From: a virus
IMG/VR virus record: IMGVR_UViG_3300047678_000516
Coordinates: 1 to 36,007 of that record
Strand: one strand, 5' to 3'
Length of the DNA stretch: 36,007 nucleotides
The translations under genes were made by a program, and so were the position numbers. Below, one piece after another: positions 1 to 8,867 of this stretch (positions within the stretch are counted from its first letter, which is position 1; the number at the start of each line of letters is the position of its first letter). The notes beneath the pieces are model-generated. The model was not told the DNA's origin and searched no databases. It saw only the letters and a list, made by a program, of their open reading frames with translations.

Positions 1-114
1 ATAGGCGGCGGGTTCGGATTTGACCATCCAGTGTTTCGGCATGGGTGGAAAACGTCGCGGCTCTCGGAAAACCTCAAGTCCAAAAGCGCAACTGCGCGCA
101 GTAGCGCGTCGGGT
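1..114. other. left flank, no gene seen
   Basis: These bases precede the prophage left-end repeats. I see no credible coding frame. The long plus-strand open frame that begins at 117 is the GC-driven antisense of the tail genes. This stretch is probably host DNA, or the outermost phage end if the true tip lies further out than the inverted repeat. Confidence 0.5.
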
Positions 115-146
115 GGTTGGAGAACGGACTGACAAAGGTTGGAGAA
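115..146 (+). repeat. left-end transposase-site repeats and terminal inverted repeat
   Basis: GGTTGGAGAA occurs at 115-124 and again at 137-146, exactly 22 bp apart, which is the spacing of adjacent MuA-type end-binding sites. The inner copy, read from 128 as ACTGACAAAGGTTGGAGAA, recurs inverted at 35801-35819 with one mismatch. The pair therefore marks the two ends of the element. Mu-type tips begin with TG, and a TG lies at 130-131. The 5 bp outside that TG (CGGAC) do not match the 5 bp outside the right copy (GTTTG), so the exact tip is unresolved. Confidence 0.65.
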
Positions 147-164
147 TCCGGGCGGGTTGCGGCT

Positions 165-197
165 CTGCACAAGCCGTGCAGCGCCGTTGAAACGGCG
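165..197 (-). terminator. tandem hairpins after the tail operon
   Basis: Just after the stop of the last minus-strand gene (198-200) lie two hairpins: CGCCGT/ACGGCG (182-187 with 192-197) and CTGCAC/GTGCAG (165-170 with 176-181, loop AAGCC). There is no T tract, so this may be a weak or Rho-assisted end of the late transcript. Confidence 0.35.
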
Positions 198-2012
198 TTA
201 CCACGGCACCAATTCTGGATTGGCTCCAAGGATGTCCGCCTTCTGTGCCGCCAGCGCGTCGGCGATGGCGGCTGCCAGTGCCTCGGCGGTTACGTAGCCC
301 TCGCAGCCACCGCCGCCGCAACTTTCGGAGATGGCGTCGGCGATCATGCCGGCGACTTCTTCCGGGCTGATGCCGTCCGCCCCACGCGGAATCGTGAAGC
401 GCAGGATTGCGTTTTCGGGCGTGCCGGCATTCTCCACCAGCGCATCGGTGCCGGGCTCGCCGGTCGTCGTGCTGCTCACGTCCACCGTCGCTCCAGCGCC
501 AGGCTCGCCCTTGAGGTTGTGGAATGCCAGCGTCCATGCGTTGCCGGGGTCCGGACCCACCACATCCACGGAAGGTGTGCCTACGCCGCCGTCCACGGTG
601 ATGTCATCAAAGGTGGCGTTCAGCCCGTCCGTGCCGTTGGTGCCGTTGGTGCCGGGTGTGGAGCCTTCATCCGGCGGCTCAAAGCCCCATTGCTTCGAGC
701 CGACCTTGGCCTCCGGTTTGTCCTCCGGCGCCCCACCGCCGCTGAGAGCGCGGGCTTGCGTGATTCCGCGCATGGCCGGCGTGCCGGTATCGAGCACCGT
801 GCGACCGGTGCCGAGGAACCGCCGGAACCTCTGCATGACGGCGAAGGCCGCGGCCAGCTCAGCGCCGGCATCCGCGATATTCGCCAGGTCGCCGGGCTTC
901 CACTCCCAATGGAAGCTCTGCGTGCGCACGCCGTCCGCCGAGCTGATGTCGCGCACGGCGGCGTTGAATTTCCACCACTCGCGCGCGGCGGCGGCGATCA
1001 GCAGTTTCGCGATGCCGGCACCCGGCGGCTGCTCCGGGTCCACCCAGCCGGAGCCGTTGTAGGTTTTTCGCAAAAGACTGAGTGTGACGTGCCGGACGAT
1101 ATTGCTGCCGTTGTTCGCGAGCGCGATCTCCCGGCGGATCACCTTGAGGTTGGTCGCATCGTCCACATACTTCCAATTCAGCACGAGCTTGCCGACGAGC
1201 TGCCCCTGCGTCTCGGGCTGGAACTCCTCCAGCACGGTGCCGTCATTCGGAAGCGTGTGAATCTCGGGGGAGCCGCTGCCGTCGAGCGTCGGCGGGTCGA
1301 GCAGGTCTCCCGCGGAATCCGTCACGGTCATCACCGTGAAGCGCAGCACGGGCAGCCCCGCGGCCGCGTAGTCCCACCACATCGTAGCGCCCGGCACGCG
1401 CGCGAGCTCCTTTTCGATCGCCGCCAGGAAGGTGATGTTGCTCGCGATCTGCGCCTCGCACACCTGCTCCGGAAGTCCGCATGTGTCGTAGTCGAAAGGC
1501 GCGGCGCCGCCGAGGTTCCCCGTCGCCTTCGCCTGCGCGAGGATTTCCTCCACCTGCGCCTTGATCGTCACGCTGTTCACGAAAGGATGCTCCTCCGTGA
1601 GGATGAGTTCGCGGTTCAGGACCACCCAGGATTGCAGCTCTCCGGCATAGGAGAATCCCCCGTCCGTCTGGACGACGACTTCCGGCTGCAGGTAGGTGCC
1701 CTGCAGCCATCGTGCAGGGCCTTGGAAAGTGATCGCCTGCCACTGTTTTTTCCCGGTGGCGGAGGGCCGGGCGGAAAGCGCGTAGCCGACAAACCGGCGG
1801 ACGCCGGCGCACCACAGTTCCACTTCGTCGCCGCGCGCGAACAGCGCCGCGGCGCCCACGGCACGCCGCACGCTGAAGGACAGCGTGTCCTCGCTCTGCG
1901 AGGTCGCGCCGGCCGCGCCGGTATCGAGCACGATGGACTCGCGGATCGCGCCCCACTCCGCGAGCGTCTTCTCGTCTTCCCCCCGGATCAAAGTGAACTG
2001 TTCGACAGCCAT
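198..2012 (-). CDS. tail hub/baseplate-like protein with collagen-like tail
   Basis: The 604-residue product is the last gene of the late operon and follows the tape measure, a usual place for a tail hub or tip protein. The first 400 residues look like a globular beta-rich tail protein with several Trp-containing segments; I cannot assign a precise family. About residues 445-550 carry short collagen-like Gly-x-x runs (PGTNGTNGTDG, GEPGAGA, GEPGTDA, PRGADG) typical of phage fibre joints. A Cys/Gly patch (CGGGGCEGY) and an Ala-rich helix close the chain. The start at 2012 is chosen because it lies 3 bp after the TAA of the upstream gene. It may take part in host adsorption; that is inference. 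Confidence 0.6.
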   Translation of the reverse strand: MAVEQFTLIRGEDEKTLAEWGAIRESIVLDTGAAGATSQSEDTLSFSVRRAVGAAALFARGDEVELWCAGVRRFVGYALSARPSATGKKQWQAITFQGPARWLQGTYLQPEVVVQTDGGFSYAGELQSWVVLNRELILTEEHPFVNSVTIKAQVEEILAQAKATGNLGGAAPFDYDTCGLPEQVCEAQIASNITFLAAIEKELARVPGATMWWDYAAAGLPVLRFTVMTVTDSAGDLLDPPTLDGSGSPEIHTLPNDGTVLEEFQPETQGQLVGKLVLNWKYVDDATNLKVIRREIALANNGSNIVRHVTLSLLRKTYNGSGWVDPEQPPGAGIAKLLIAAAAREWWKFNAAVRDISSADGVRTQSFHWEWKPGDLANIADAGAELAAAFAVMQRFRRFLGTGRTVLDTGTPAMRGITQARALSGGGAPEDKPEAKVGSKQWGFEPPDEGSTPGTNGTNGTDGLNATFDDITVDGGVGTPSVDVVGPDPGNAWTLAFHNLKGEPGAGATVDVSSTTTGEPGTDALVENAGTPENAILRFTIPRGADGISPEEVAGMIADAISESCGGGGCEGYVTAEALAAAIADALAAQKADILGANPELVPW

Positions 2013-2015
2013 GGC

Positions 2016-4664
2016 TTAACCCTGCGCGAGGCTTTCGATCGCCGCCTCGGCGGCGGCAAGGCGGGAGCTGATCGCCGAAAAACCAGCCTGCGCGGCCGCG
2101 CCCAGCGACGCGGCGGCGGCGGACACCTCGGCGCTGCCCGCGGTGATCGCCGCTTGCACCTGCTGCAGACCCTGCGCCATCTGCTGCGAGCCCTGCTGCA
2201 CCGCCTGCTCCACCGGGGAGACATCGAGGTGCGCCGCATCGGTCTGGCTCGGTTGCTCCACGGCAGGCGGCGGCACGGGATGCCCGGCGTCGGGGATGAG
2301 CGGGTTTTCCTCCGCCGCTCCGGGCTTCGCGGGGTCGGCGCCGGGCGCTCGCGGGGTCTTTTTCCCACCGGGCTTGTCGCGCCCGATGTCGTCTTCCGGG
2401 CGATCGGGCCTGCGGTGCGCGTCGTCGAGCCGGCCTCCTTTATCGTCGAGGCCGCGCTTCTTGTTGTATTCGTCGGCCCACTCCGCGCGCCGCTTCTCCT
2501 GCTCGGCGCTGGCGAGTTTTCCGAAGCCCTCATCTTCGCGCGCCTGCGCCTCGCGGCGGCTCAGCACGCGGGCACGCTCGGCACGCTCGTCGCTGGCCGC
2601 GCGCTTCTCCGCTTCGCGGCGCGCGTCGCGCTGCCTGGGGGTTTCCCGCGCCTGCGCGATATCCGTCTCCACGTCGGCGTTGAGCTTCGCGCGATCCTGC
2701 CCGAACTGCTTGGCCTTCGCGTCGCGCTCGGCGAGTCCCTTGAGCTGCTCGCCCTCGCCCTCCGTCAGTGCGCCGCTCCTCACCTGGTTGGTGATTTCGA
2801 GGATGCGATCCGCGAGTTCCTTTTGGACGGAAAGTTTCTGCGCCAGCTCGCGGTTGCCCGCCGCCTCGGCCTCATCAATGCGCGCGCGCGCCTGCGCATC
2901 GCGCAGCGACGCGGCCACGAGCTCCCGGCGCTCCTTCTCGCGCGTGAGCGACTGCTGCACGGCGAGCTTCTGCGCCGCGGCGATCTCCGACTCGCGCTGG
3001 CCCGGCGTGAGATTCGGGTTGGCCTTGATGCCGGCGATCTGCTGTTCCAGCGCGAGCCGTTCGCGCGCGTGCTGCACGCCGATGCCGTCGCCCGCCGCCG
3101 TCATCGCCGAAATCTGCGCCTCGGCTTCCATCGCGTGCAGTGTCTGCTCGACAGCCCGCTGCCGCGCGCCCGCGGCGGCGACCTCCGCCTGCGCCGACTG
3201 CTGGCCGGCGAGCATGAGCGCGGCCTTCTTATCCTGCGCCGACATGTCGGACTTGTTGATCGCGTCGATTTCGCGCGTCAGCGCGAGCTGCCGTTCGAGC
3301 TGGCCGGCCATCACCTCCAGGCCACCGGCCTGCAGGCTGCCGGAAAGCACAGCCGCCTGGCGTGCCGCCAGTGCGCTCGCGTCGGCCTCGCTATTGTCGC
3401 GTTCGATTCGCTGCTCCCCCGTCGCCCATGTCTTCCGCACGGCAGCCGCCCGCTCCTCGCGGTCGGGCAGGTCCTTGTTGCCCTCGATGTCGCGCACCTG
3501 CTCCTCCATCGCCGCCTTGCGCTGGATCGCCGCTGCCGAGCGCTCGTGGCCGATGGAAAGCTCCTGCTGCACCGCGAGCTGGGTGTCGAGTGCGCGCGCC
3601 GACTTCGCGTCCGCCTCGGCGTTCTTTTCCTTGATGGCCTGCTCCTGCGCCTCGTGGCCGGCGAGCATCTGCCGGCCGATGATCTGTTTTTTTTCGTTCG
3701 AGATTCCCTCCGTGTGCATCAGGCCCTCCACCTCCTGCATGAAGGACGCCTTGCGCCGGATCGCGTCCGCCTCGCGGAGGTGCCCGTCCGCCGCGAGCTG
3801 CGTGGCCTTCTGTTCCTCCGCGCCGAGGCGGATCGCCTTGTCGGCGGCGAAATCCATCTGTTTGCGGCGCGCGGAGAATTCGATATCGCTCGATTTCTGG
3901 CGCTCTGGAGTGATGCCGATGAAGTCGAGCCCGTCGCGTAGTTTCGTCGCCGCCCATTTCATGGGTGACTCTGCGGCCCTTGGATTTAGCTGCTCGTTTC
4001 GCGCGCGCTGCTCAAGCCGGATGCGCGCCGATTCTGACTCGACATTGGCGATGAGTTGCTTTGGCCCGGCGCCATGCGTGCCGCGCTCAAAGGCGCGCGC
4101 CGCGTCGGTCTGGGCCTCACTGAACAGTCGCGTCTCTCTGCGCATCTCGCCGACTTTTTCAGCGATCGAAACCGCCGCCGTCGCACCGAGCGCGAGCCGC
4201 CCCACGCGGCCGATGGCCTGCCCGCCGAAGCCGAGCGCGTCGCCGATCTGCCCGAGGCCGAGCGTGCCCACCGCGCCGAGCGCCTCCTTGCCGCGATCCT
4301 CCCTGCGCTCATTCAGCTTTGCCTGCGCCAGCGCGCGCGCCTGCTCCTGGCTCAGGCCGAGCCGGCGCTGGAACACGCGCGTCGAACGATCGAGCGCGAT
4401 GGTTTCCTCCGCGGCGCGGAGCTGCGAGTTGGACGCCTCGCCGCCCGCGATTTTCGCAAAGCTCGTGCTGATGGCCTGCGCCGCCGCCTGCGCCTTCGCC
4501 GCCGCGGCGGGCGCGGCCTTCGCGACCGCGTCGAACGGCGTGCCGTCCTTCGGCGCGCGCACGTCCGCGATGCGGTGCTCGGCGTCGGCGACGGCGTTCA
4601 GGTTCTTCACCGCCTCGGGCGCGCCCGCGGCCTGCACTTCGATCACATATTTTTTGTCACTCAT
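2016..4664 (-). CDS. tail tape measure-like coiled-coil protein
   Basis: The 882-residue protein is almost entirely charged, Ala/Glu/Arg-rich helix with heptad-like spacing, the longest protein of the tail block and placed between the minor tail genes and the hub. This fits a tape measure protein, which sets tail length and is ejected with the DNA. It begins with a short non-coiled segment (KYVIEVQAAG) and has a small hydrophobic patch around residues 140-170 (GTLGLGQIGDALGFGG), but no clear membrane helix of the kind many tape measures carry. A Pro-rich linker lies near residue 750. The ATG overlaps the previous stop and has a GGAGG ribosome site inside the upstream gene. Confidence 0.7.
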   Translation of the reverse strand: MSDKKYVIEVQAAGAPEAVKNLNAVADAEHRIADVRAPKDGTPFDAVAKAAPAAAAKAQAAAQAISTSFAKIAGGEASNSQLRAAEETIALDRSTRVFQRRLGLSQEQARALAQAKLNERREDRGKEALGAVGTLGLGQIGDALGFGGQAIGRVGRLALGATAAVSIAEKVGEMRRETRLFSEAQTDAARAFERGTHGAGPKQLIANVESESARIRLEQRARNEQLNPRAAESPMKWAATKLRDGLDFIGITPERQKSSDIEFSARRKQMDFAADKAIRLGAEEQKATQLAADGHLREADAIRRKASFMQEVEGLMHTEGISNEKKQIIGRQMLAGHEAQEQAIKEKNAEADAKSARALDTQLAVQQELSIGHERSAAAIQRKAAMEEQVRDIEGNKDLPDREERAAAVRKTWATGEQRIERDNSEADASALAARQAAVLSGSLQAGGLEVMAGQLERQLALTREIDAINKSDMSAQDKKAALMLAGQQSAQAEVAAAGARQRAVEQTLHAMEAEAQISAMTAAGDGIGVQHARERLALEQQIAGIKANPNLTPGQRESEIAAAQKLAVQQSLTREKERRELVAASLRDAQARARIDEAEAAGNRELAQKLSVQKELADRILEITNQVRSGALTEGEGEQLKGLAERDAKAKQFGQDRAKLNADVETDIAQARETPRQRDARREAEKRAASDERAERARVLSRREAQAREDEGFGKLASAEQEKRRAEWADEYNKKRGLDDKGGRLDDAHRRPDRPEDDIGRDKPGGKKTPRAPGADPAKPGAAEENPLIPDAGHPVPPPAVEQPSQTDAAHLDVSPVEQAVQQGSQQMAQGLQQVQAAITAGSAEVSAAAASLGAAAQAGFSAISSRLAAAEAAIESLAQG

Positions 4665-5082
4665 CGCCGCCCTCCTCGCCGTCCGGATCCGTGAGGCTCA
4701 CCTCCGAAAACAGGATCGTGTAGCTGGCCGTCACGCTCACGCCCTCGTATCCGCCCTCGGGCATGGCCTGCAGCACGGCGCAGGGCAGCCATACGCTCTC
4801 ATGGTCTCCCTCGCTCGTGCCGCACTGGATTTCGCAGTGCCCTTCCTTCGCCAGCCCGGCGAAGTGCGTGAGCAGGAATTTCTCCGCCGCCTTGATCGTG
4901 GGGAATTCGCGGCGCGCGCGGAACTGGAGTGACTGGGCGAGGTTTCCGTCTCCGAAATTGAGCGCGTGCGCGGCATTGACGATCTCGACCGTCTCCGTCG
5001 CGATCTGCCCGTTCACTCGCACCTGCGCCGCGAGCGCGTCCTCGAAGCCCGCGAGTTCCGTGCCGGCGAAAAGGATGCGCAT
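4657..5082 (-). CDS. small tail protein upstream of tape measure
   Basis: This 141-residue protein is translationally coupled to its neighbours: its start lies 2 bp after the upstream stop, and its end overlaps the tape measure start by 8 bp. It has a beta-rich pattern (MRILFAGTELAGF at the start, SVTASYTILFSEVSL near the end) and an acidic tail. Its position suits a tail assembly or minor tail protein. I do not recognise a family. Confidence 0.55.
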   Translation of the reverse strand: MRILFAGTELAGFEDALAAQVRVNGQIATETVEIVNAAHALNFGDGNLAQSLQFRARREFPTIKAAEKFLLTHFAGLAKEGHCEIQCGTSEGDHESVWLPCAVLQAMPEGGYEGVSVTASYTILFSEVSLTDPDGEEGGDE

Positions 5083-5084
5083 AC

Positions 5085-6470
5085 TCAGTCCGTGACCACC
5101 GTGATGCCCATCTCTTCGAGCGCGCGCACGTCGGCGTTTTTGCGCGCGAAAAGGATCGCGGAAAGCGTGGGCCGCACGAGGAGCCGGGCGGCGAACTCCG
5201 GCAGGACCGGCAGGGCGGCACTCAGGACGGGCGGAGTGCCAGCGCCGGAATAATCCAGCGCCACGCTGGCCGCCGAGTAGCCCGTGCCACCGTCGTCGAG
5301 CGTCACGCTTACCACTTCACCATCGGCGACGGTGGCGGTGCCCGCCGCGTCGGAACCATCGCCAGTAAAAATCAAATCATACACGCCGTCCTCCATTTCG
5401 CTGCCGGGGTCGTGAATGATCACGCGGGCGATGTTCCCGACGCCGTAACCGAGTGTGACCGTGGGCGGCACGGTGTAGCCCGCGCCGCCACTGCCAATCG
5501 CGAGCTCTGTGACAGCGCCTTCCGCGACGGTGGCGGTGCCCGCCCCGCCGCTACCATCGCCGCTGAAAATCAGATCATACACGCCGACATCCATTCCGCT
5601 TCCAGCATCAATCACCGCGACGGATGTGATGCGCCCGTCGTCCGGGCCGGTATAGTCCAGAGCCACGGTCGGCGGCGATGTGTAATCTTTGCCGCCTTCG
5701 GAAAACTCGACGTGTTCCAGCGCACCGCCGGTCACAGTGCCGTTGGCCGCCGCGCCGGTTCCGCCGCCGCCCGCGAAGATCAGGGCGTAATACCCGTCCT
5801 CCATTTCGCCGCCGGGGTCATCAATGATCACGACCACGCTGTCCTCCATTTTCGTCGGCGCGCTGTTGCCCGTCAGGGTGATGATGCCGCTGGTCGCGCT
5901 CCCTGCGATGCACGCAGCCAGCAGGTTCGCCAGCAGCGCATCGGTCGCTTCGACATCCAGCCCGAGGCTGAGCGTGATGGTGCAGCCGCTCGCGATGGAG
6001 CCGATGGTGAGCGGAGCAGTGAGTGTGGGGGCATCGCCGAAAGCGAGCGTCAGCATGCTGCCGGTGCCTACGGCGGCAAAGGCGACGGTGATCACTGGCG
6101 CGACACCTGCGCCGAGCGCGACGGCGAATGTGCCGCCGTAGGCGATGCTGATGGGCTGGTCGAAACGCAGGAGCTCCAGCGCGGCCATGTCGCCGCCGAT
6201 GCCGAAGGTGATCACATCCGTCATGCCGGTGAAAATCATCTTCGCCACGGCGTTATTGGCGCTGATGGAAAATCCGTCCGCCGCCGCGAACGTCGCGACG
6301 ATGCCGGTGCGCGTGGTGTAGCTGGCATCTGCATAGGCTCCGTCCGCGATGACGCTCACCTCCTGCCCGCACGTGCTGCTGATGAGTTCCGCCGCCTGCG
6401 CGAGGGTGATTGCGCCGCCGCCGCCGCCGCGCTGGCGTGTCCTGCTTCCGAGTGGCGCGAAAAAAAACAT
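5085..6470 (-). CDS. repeat-containing structural/fibre-like protein
   Basis: The 461-residue protein has a Gly-rich start, a beta-rich region (about 20-205) and then three tandem copies of about 65 residues (about 212-277, 282-345, 348-411). Each copy has the pattern DPGxEMEDGVYDLIF, GDGSxxAGTATV, GGxGYTxPPTVTL. Such Gly-Tyr repeats occur in phage fibre, appendage and head-decoration proteins. The C-terminal 50 residues (VLPEFAARLLVRPTLSAIL) read as a separate small domain. It sits between the tail tube gene and the tape measure, so it is likely a virion surface component. The run of Phe codons at the start is odd but the frame continues cleanly. Confidence 0.55.
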   Translation of the reverse strand: MFFFAPLGSRTRQRGGGGGAITLAQAAELISSTCGQEVSVIADGAYADASYTTRTGIVATFAAADGFSISANNAVAKMIFTGMTDVITFGIGGDMAALELLRFDQPISIAYGGTFAVALGAGVAPVITVAFAAVGTGSMLTLAFGDAPTLTAPLTIGSIASGCTITLSLGLDVEATDALLANLLAACIAGSATSGIITLTGNSAPTKMEDSVVVIIDDPGGEMEDGYYALIFAGGGGTGAAANGTVTGGALEHVEFSEGGKDYTSPPTVALDYTGPDDGRITSVAVIDAGSGMDVGVYDLIFSGDGSGGAGTATVAEGAVTELAIGSGGAGYTVPPTVTLGYGVGNIARVIIHDPGSEMEDGVYDLIFTGDGSDAAGTATVADGEVVSVTLDDGGTGYSAASVALDYSGAGTPPVLSAALPVLPEFAARLLVRPTLSAILFARKNADVRALEEMGITVVTD

Positions 6471-6860
6471 TTACTCGGCGTGGTAAAGCGCCTCGGCGGA
6501 GATGCGCCCCGCCGCCTCCGAAACGAGGCGGAGCCGCCGGCCCGCCTCGGGCAGGCGGACGGACCCGCGCAGCGTGATCTGCACGGTCGTGAATTCGGCG
6601 AGATAGAGCGGGCCGTGGATCACCTTTCCGCTCACCTCCTCGACGATCAGGACCACCGCGTCCTCGCCGGCGCTGAGCAGCAGGTCGTGCAGCACGATCC
6701 TCCTGCCCTCGCCGGGAGCATCGGTGAGGAAGACGCCCGCCGTGGCGTCCGCCGTGGAGACAGGCTCGCCATCCACTCCGCGCGATGTCGCGAACCAATG
6801 TCCGGCGTCGAGAGCCGGCTGTGCGGATGGATCGGGGTAGGCTGTGTGTTCGGTGCTCAT
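6471..6860 (-). CDS. small tail-region protein, 129 aa
   Basis: I place the start at ATG 6860 (MSTEHTAYPDPSAQ), which has AAGGA just upstream and lies 5 bp after the stop of the tail-tube gene; a longer in-frame start at 6941 would run deep into that gene. The product is beta-rich (HWFATSRGVDGEP, IVLHDLLLSAGEDAVVLIVEE, TVQITLRGSVRLP) and resembles small carbohydrate- or capsid-decorating sandwich proteins in pattern, but I cannot name a family. The stop abuts the next ATG (TAAATG). Confidence 0.55.
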   Translation of the reverse strand: MSTEHTAYPDPSAQPALDAGHWFATSRGVDGEPVSTADATAGVFLTDAPGEGRRIVLHDLLLSAGEDAVVLIVEEVSGKVIHGPLYLAEFTTVQITLRGSVRLPEAGRRLRLVSEAAGRISAEALYHAE

Positions 6861-6865
6861 GATCC

Positions 6866-8128
6866 TTAGGGTGCGACGGTGCCGAGGTGGAAGAGCGGGG
6901 ACACCGTGCCGCCCGCGCCGATGACGCGGCTGCCCTTCCATGTGAGTTCCGGCACGGCCTGGTTCTTCGAGCTGCGCGTGATGCCCGCGCCGTCGAGGTT
7001 CGCGCCGTAGAGGCGGAAATAAACACCCTCGCCGATCACATCGAGGCCGAGCGCGCCGGTCGCGAGCTTGCGACCGCGCACTGAGAGCGGACCCTGCACA
7101 CGGGCTGCAGCGAGCACATTCTCCAGCGAGATGCCCTGCGGCTGCGCCTTCAGCGTGCAGTCGAGCGAATTGAAAATGGTGTCGTAGTGCCCGATGGCGT
7201 CCGTCTCGTCGTCCGTCGTCTGCATCTCGAAGCTCACCTTCACGCCCTCGCGCGCCTCGAAGCTCTGCCAGGGCGAGGCGAGTGTGACCTTCTGCACCTC
7301 GGCGGTCGTGTCTGTCACGCCGGCCGTCGTGGTGCTCGGCGTGAGCGTGGTTCCGCTCGGCGCGTTGTCGCTCAGAGTGCAGCTCACCTGCGCGACGTTG
7401 CCGTCAGCGACGCCGTAGGTGATCACGATCTCGCCGTCCGCCGCGAAGGTGTGCGTGATGGCGGGAGGGGTCGTCAATGCGAGCACGCTGGCGAGCGCGC
7501 GATAGGCCGTCTGGATATCCGCGGCGCTGGCATCCCACGCGAGCCAGCCGGTGGAGTTCGCGCCGAAGGTGAGCTTGAATTTCATCCCCTCCAGCCACCG
7601 GTTGGTATACGCCTGCACGAGCAGCTTCTCCGGATCGTAGGGGATGGCCTCGGGGTCGAGGTCGTTGTCCGCGAAAACAAACAGCCGCGCCGCGTCGGTG
7701 ATCACCGTGTTGTTCGCGCCGACCATCTTGAATTCCACGTCGCCGATGATCGTGTCCTTCGCGGTGAAATTGAGGTCCGGCATCTTACTCACGCCCGCCG
7801 CCTTGAACGTCACCATCTTCTGCGTGCCGTCGAGCGGCTTGATGATCAGCGTCGAGTCCTCCGTGCCGAAGATGCTCTGCCCTTTCTTCGTGGCGGCGTG
7901 CGGCCACAGCACATCGAGGTGCTCGAATTCGCCGATGGGCCGGAACTTCAGCGACGCCTTCACGCCGAGTTGCATGTCGGTGAGTTTTCCGAACGCGTCG
8001 GAATCAATGGAGCCGGTGTCGTGCTTCAGCTCGACGACCATATCCTCGCGGGAGAGGAACACGCCGCCCGCAAAATAGCAGACGGCCGGGCCGCGGCTGA
8101 CAACGAGACGATCAATTTTATTGGACAT
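6866..8128 (-). CDS. major tail tube-like protein
   Basis: A 420-residue beta-rich protein between the connector genes and the tape measure region, the usual position of the tail tube subunit. It opens with NKIDRLVVSRGPAVCYFAGG and alternates short strands throughout, with an inserted Thr-rich region near residues 220-275 (TTPPAITHTFAADGEIVI, TPSTTTAGVTDTT) that looks like an immunoglobulin-like added domain. Assignment rests on order and pattern, not on a signature motif. No clear ribosome site precedes its ATG; heptamer repeats lie just upstream. Confidence 0.6.
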   Translation of the reverse strand: MSNKIDRLVVSRGPAVCYFAGGVFLSREDMVVELKHDTGSIDSDAFGKLTDMQLGVKASLKFRPIGEFEHLDVLWPHAATKKGQSIFGTEDSTLIIKPLDGTQKMVTFKAAGVSKMPDLNFTAKDTIIGDVEFKMVGANNTVITDAARLFVFADNDLDPEAIPYDPEKLLVQAYTNRWLEGMKFKLTFGANSTGWLAWDASAADIQTAYRALASVLALTTPPAITHTFAADGEIVITYGVADGNVAQVSCTLSDNAPSGTTLTPSTTTAGVTDTTAEVQKVTLASPWQSFEAREGVKVSFEMQTTDDETDAIGHYDTIFNSLDCTLKAQPQGISLENVLAAARVQGPLSVRGRKLATGALGLDVIGEGVYFRLYGANLDGAGITRSSKNQAVPELTWKGSRVIGAGGTVSPLFHLGTVAP

Positions 8129-8140
8129 TGGAGAGGTGGG

Positions 8141-8168
8141 TGACTGGTGACTGGTGACTGGTGGCTGG
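8141..8168. repeat. four tandem heptamers
   Basis: Between two minus-strand tail genes the plus strand reads TGACTGG three times and then TGGCTGG, head to tail. It fills most of the 49-bp gap. It could be a slippage product that changes the spacing in front of the tail tube gene. Confidence 0.8.
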
Positions 8169-8177
8169 TGAAAAAAA

Positions 8178-8867
8178 TCAGAGTGTCTGCGTCAGCTCCG
8201 CGGAGGCCGTGTAGCCGGCGAGCCAGGCGCGCGCGCGGAGCTTCTGCCCGGCGGTCGCGCTGAACGGCGCGAGCGCGAGTTGCGCGGCCTCGTTGCGAGG
8301 GATCGGCGCGGTGCCGTCGAGCGTGTAGAAAATCGCCGCGCCCGGCGTCCCGTGGGCCAGCGTGATCGCCGACAGGTCGGGCGCATTGATGGACACGGGC
8401 GCGAGGCGCGGGATGGAAATTTTCACGCCGCCCTCGGTGGCGAAGGCGACATCGTAGCTGCGATACACCGGATCGTTTCCCATCGTGATCGCGTCGTCGC
8501 TCGGCACGAGCGCGGTCGGGAAGGTGTCGGGCTTCTCCTGGTTCCAGAGGTTCGCCAGGGCGATGGCGACATCGAGCGCCTCCTTCCCGGTGTCGTTCGT
8601 GTTCACGTTTTCGAGCACGCGCGCCACGAAGCGCAGGTCCTTGAAGTTCGCGCCCTTCACATTCTGCATCATGCCGCCCGCGACCGGCGTGACGAGCAGC
8701 ACACAGATGCCGCCGATGGTGCCGATGGTCTGCTCAATGCGGCCCTCGATGTCCTTCAGTTTTTCGCTGACGATCTCAATGTCTGAAAAATACGGGTCCG
8801 CCTGCGTGAACGCCTGCAGCGCATCGCGCATCTCGCGCAGGAACCGCTCTGGATTCCCGTCGCTCAC
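8178..8867 (-). CDS. tail completion-like protein with CHB/HEX-type C-terminal domain
   Basis: A GTG start at 8867 overlaps the upstream TGA as GTGA and has GGAGG about 8 bases ahead, giving 229 residues. Residues 1-145 are a mixed domain (FLREMRDALQAFTQ, IGGICVLLVTPVAGG), at the place of Mu gp37-like tail-terminator genes. Residues about 148-229 match the chitobiase/beta-hexosaminidase C-terminal-type sandwich: SAITLAHGTPGAAIFYTLDG, then PFSATAGQKLRARAWLAG. In other proteins this fold is an accessory beta-sandwich, so here it is probably a surface decoration on a head-tail connector. The fold call is confident; the role is inferred from order. Confidence 0.6.
   Translation of the reverse strand: MSDGNPERFLREMRDALQAFTQADPYFSDIEIVSEKLKDIEGRIEQTIGTIGGICVLLVTPVAGGMMQNVKGANFKDLRFVARVLENVNTNDTGKEALDVAIALANLWNQEKPDTFPTALVPSDDAITMGNDPVYRSYDVAFATEGGVKISIPRLAPVSINAPDLSAITLAHGTPGAAIFYTLDGTAPIPRNEAAQLALAPFSATAGQKLRARAWLAGYTASAELTQTL

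Noticed and set aside
117-4932. Very long plus-strand open frames opposite the tail genes (117-3941 and 2143-4932)
   Set aside because: They are antisense to well-formed, overlapping minus-strand tail genes with ribosome sites, have Arg/Ser/Ala-rich low-information products, and arise from the GC bias of third codon positions.
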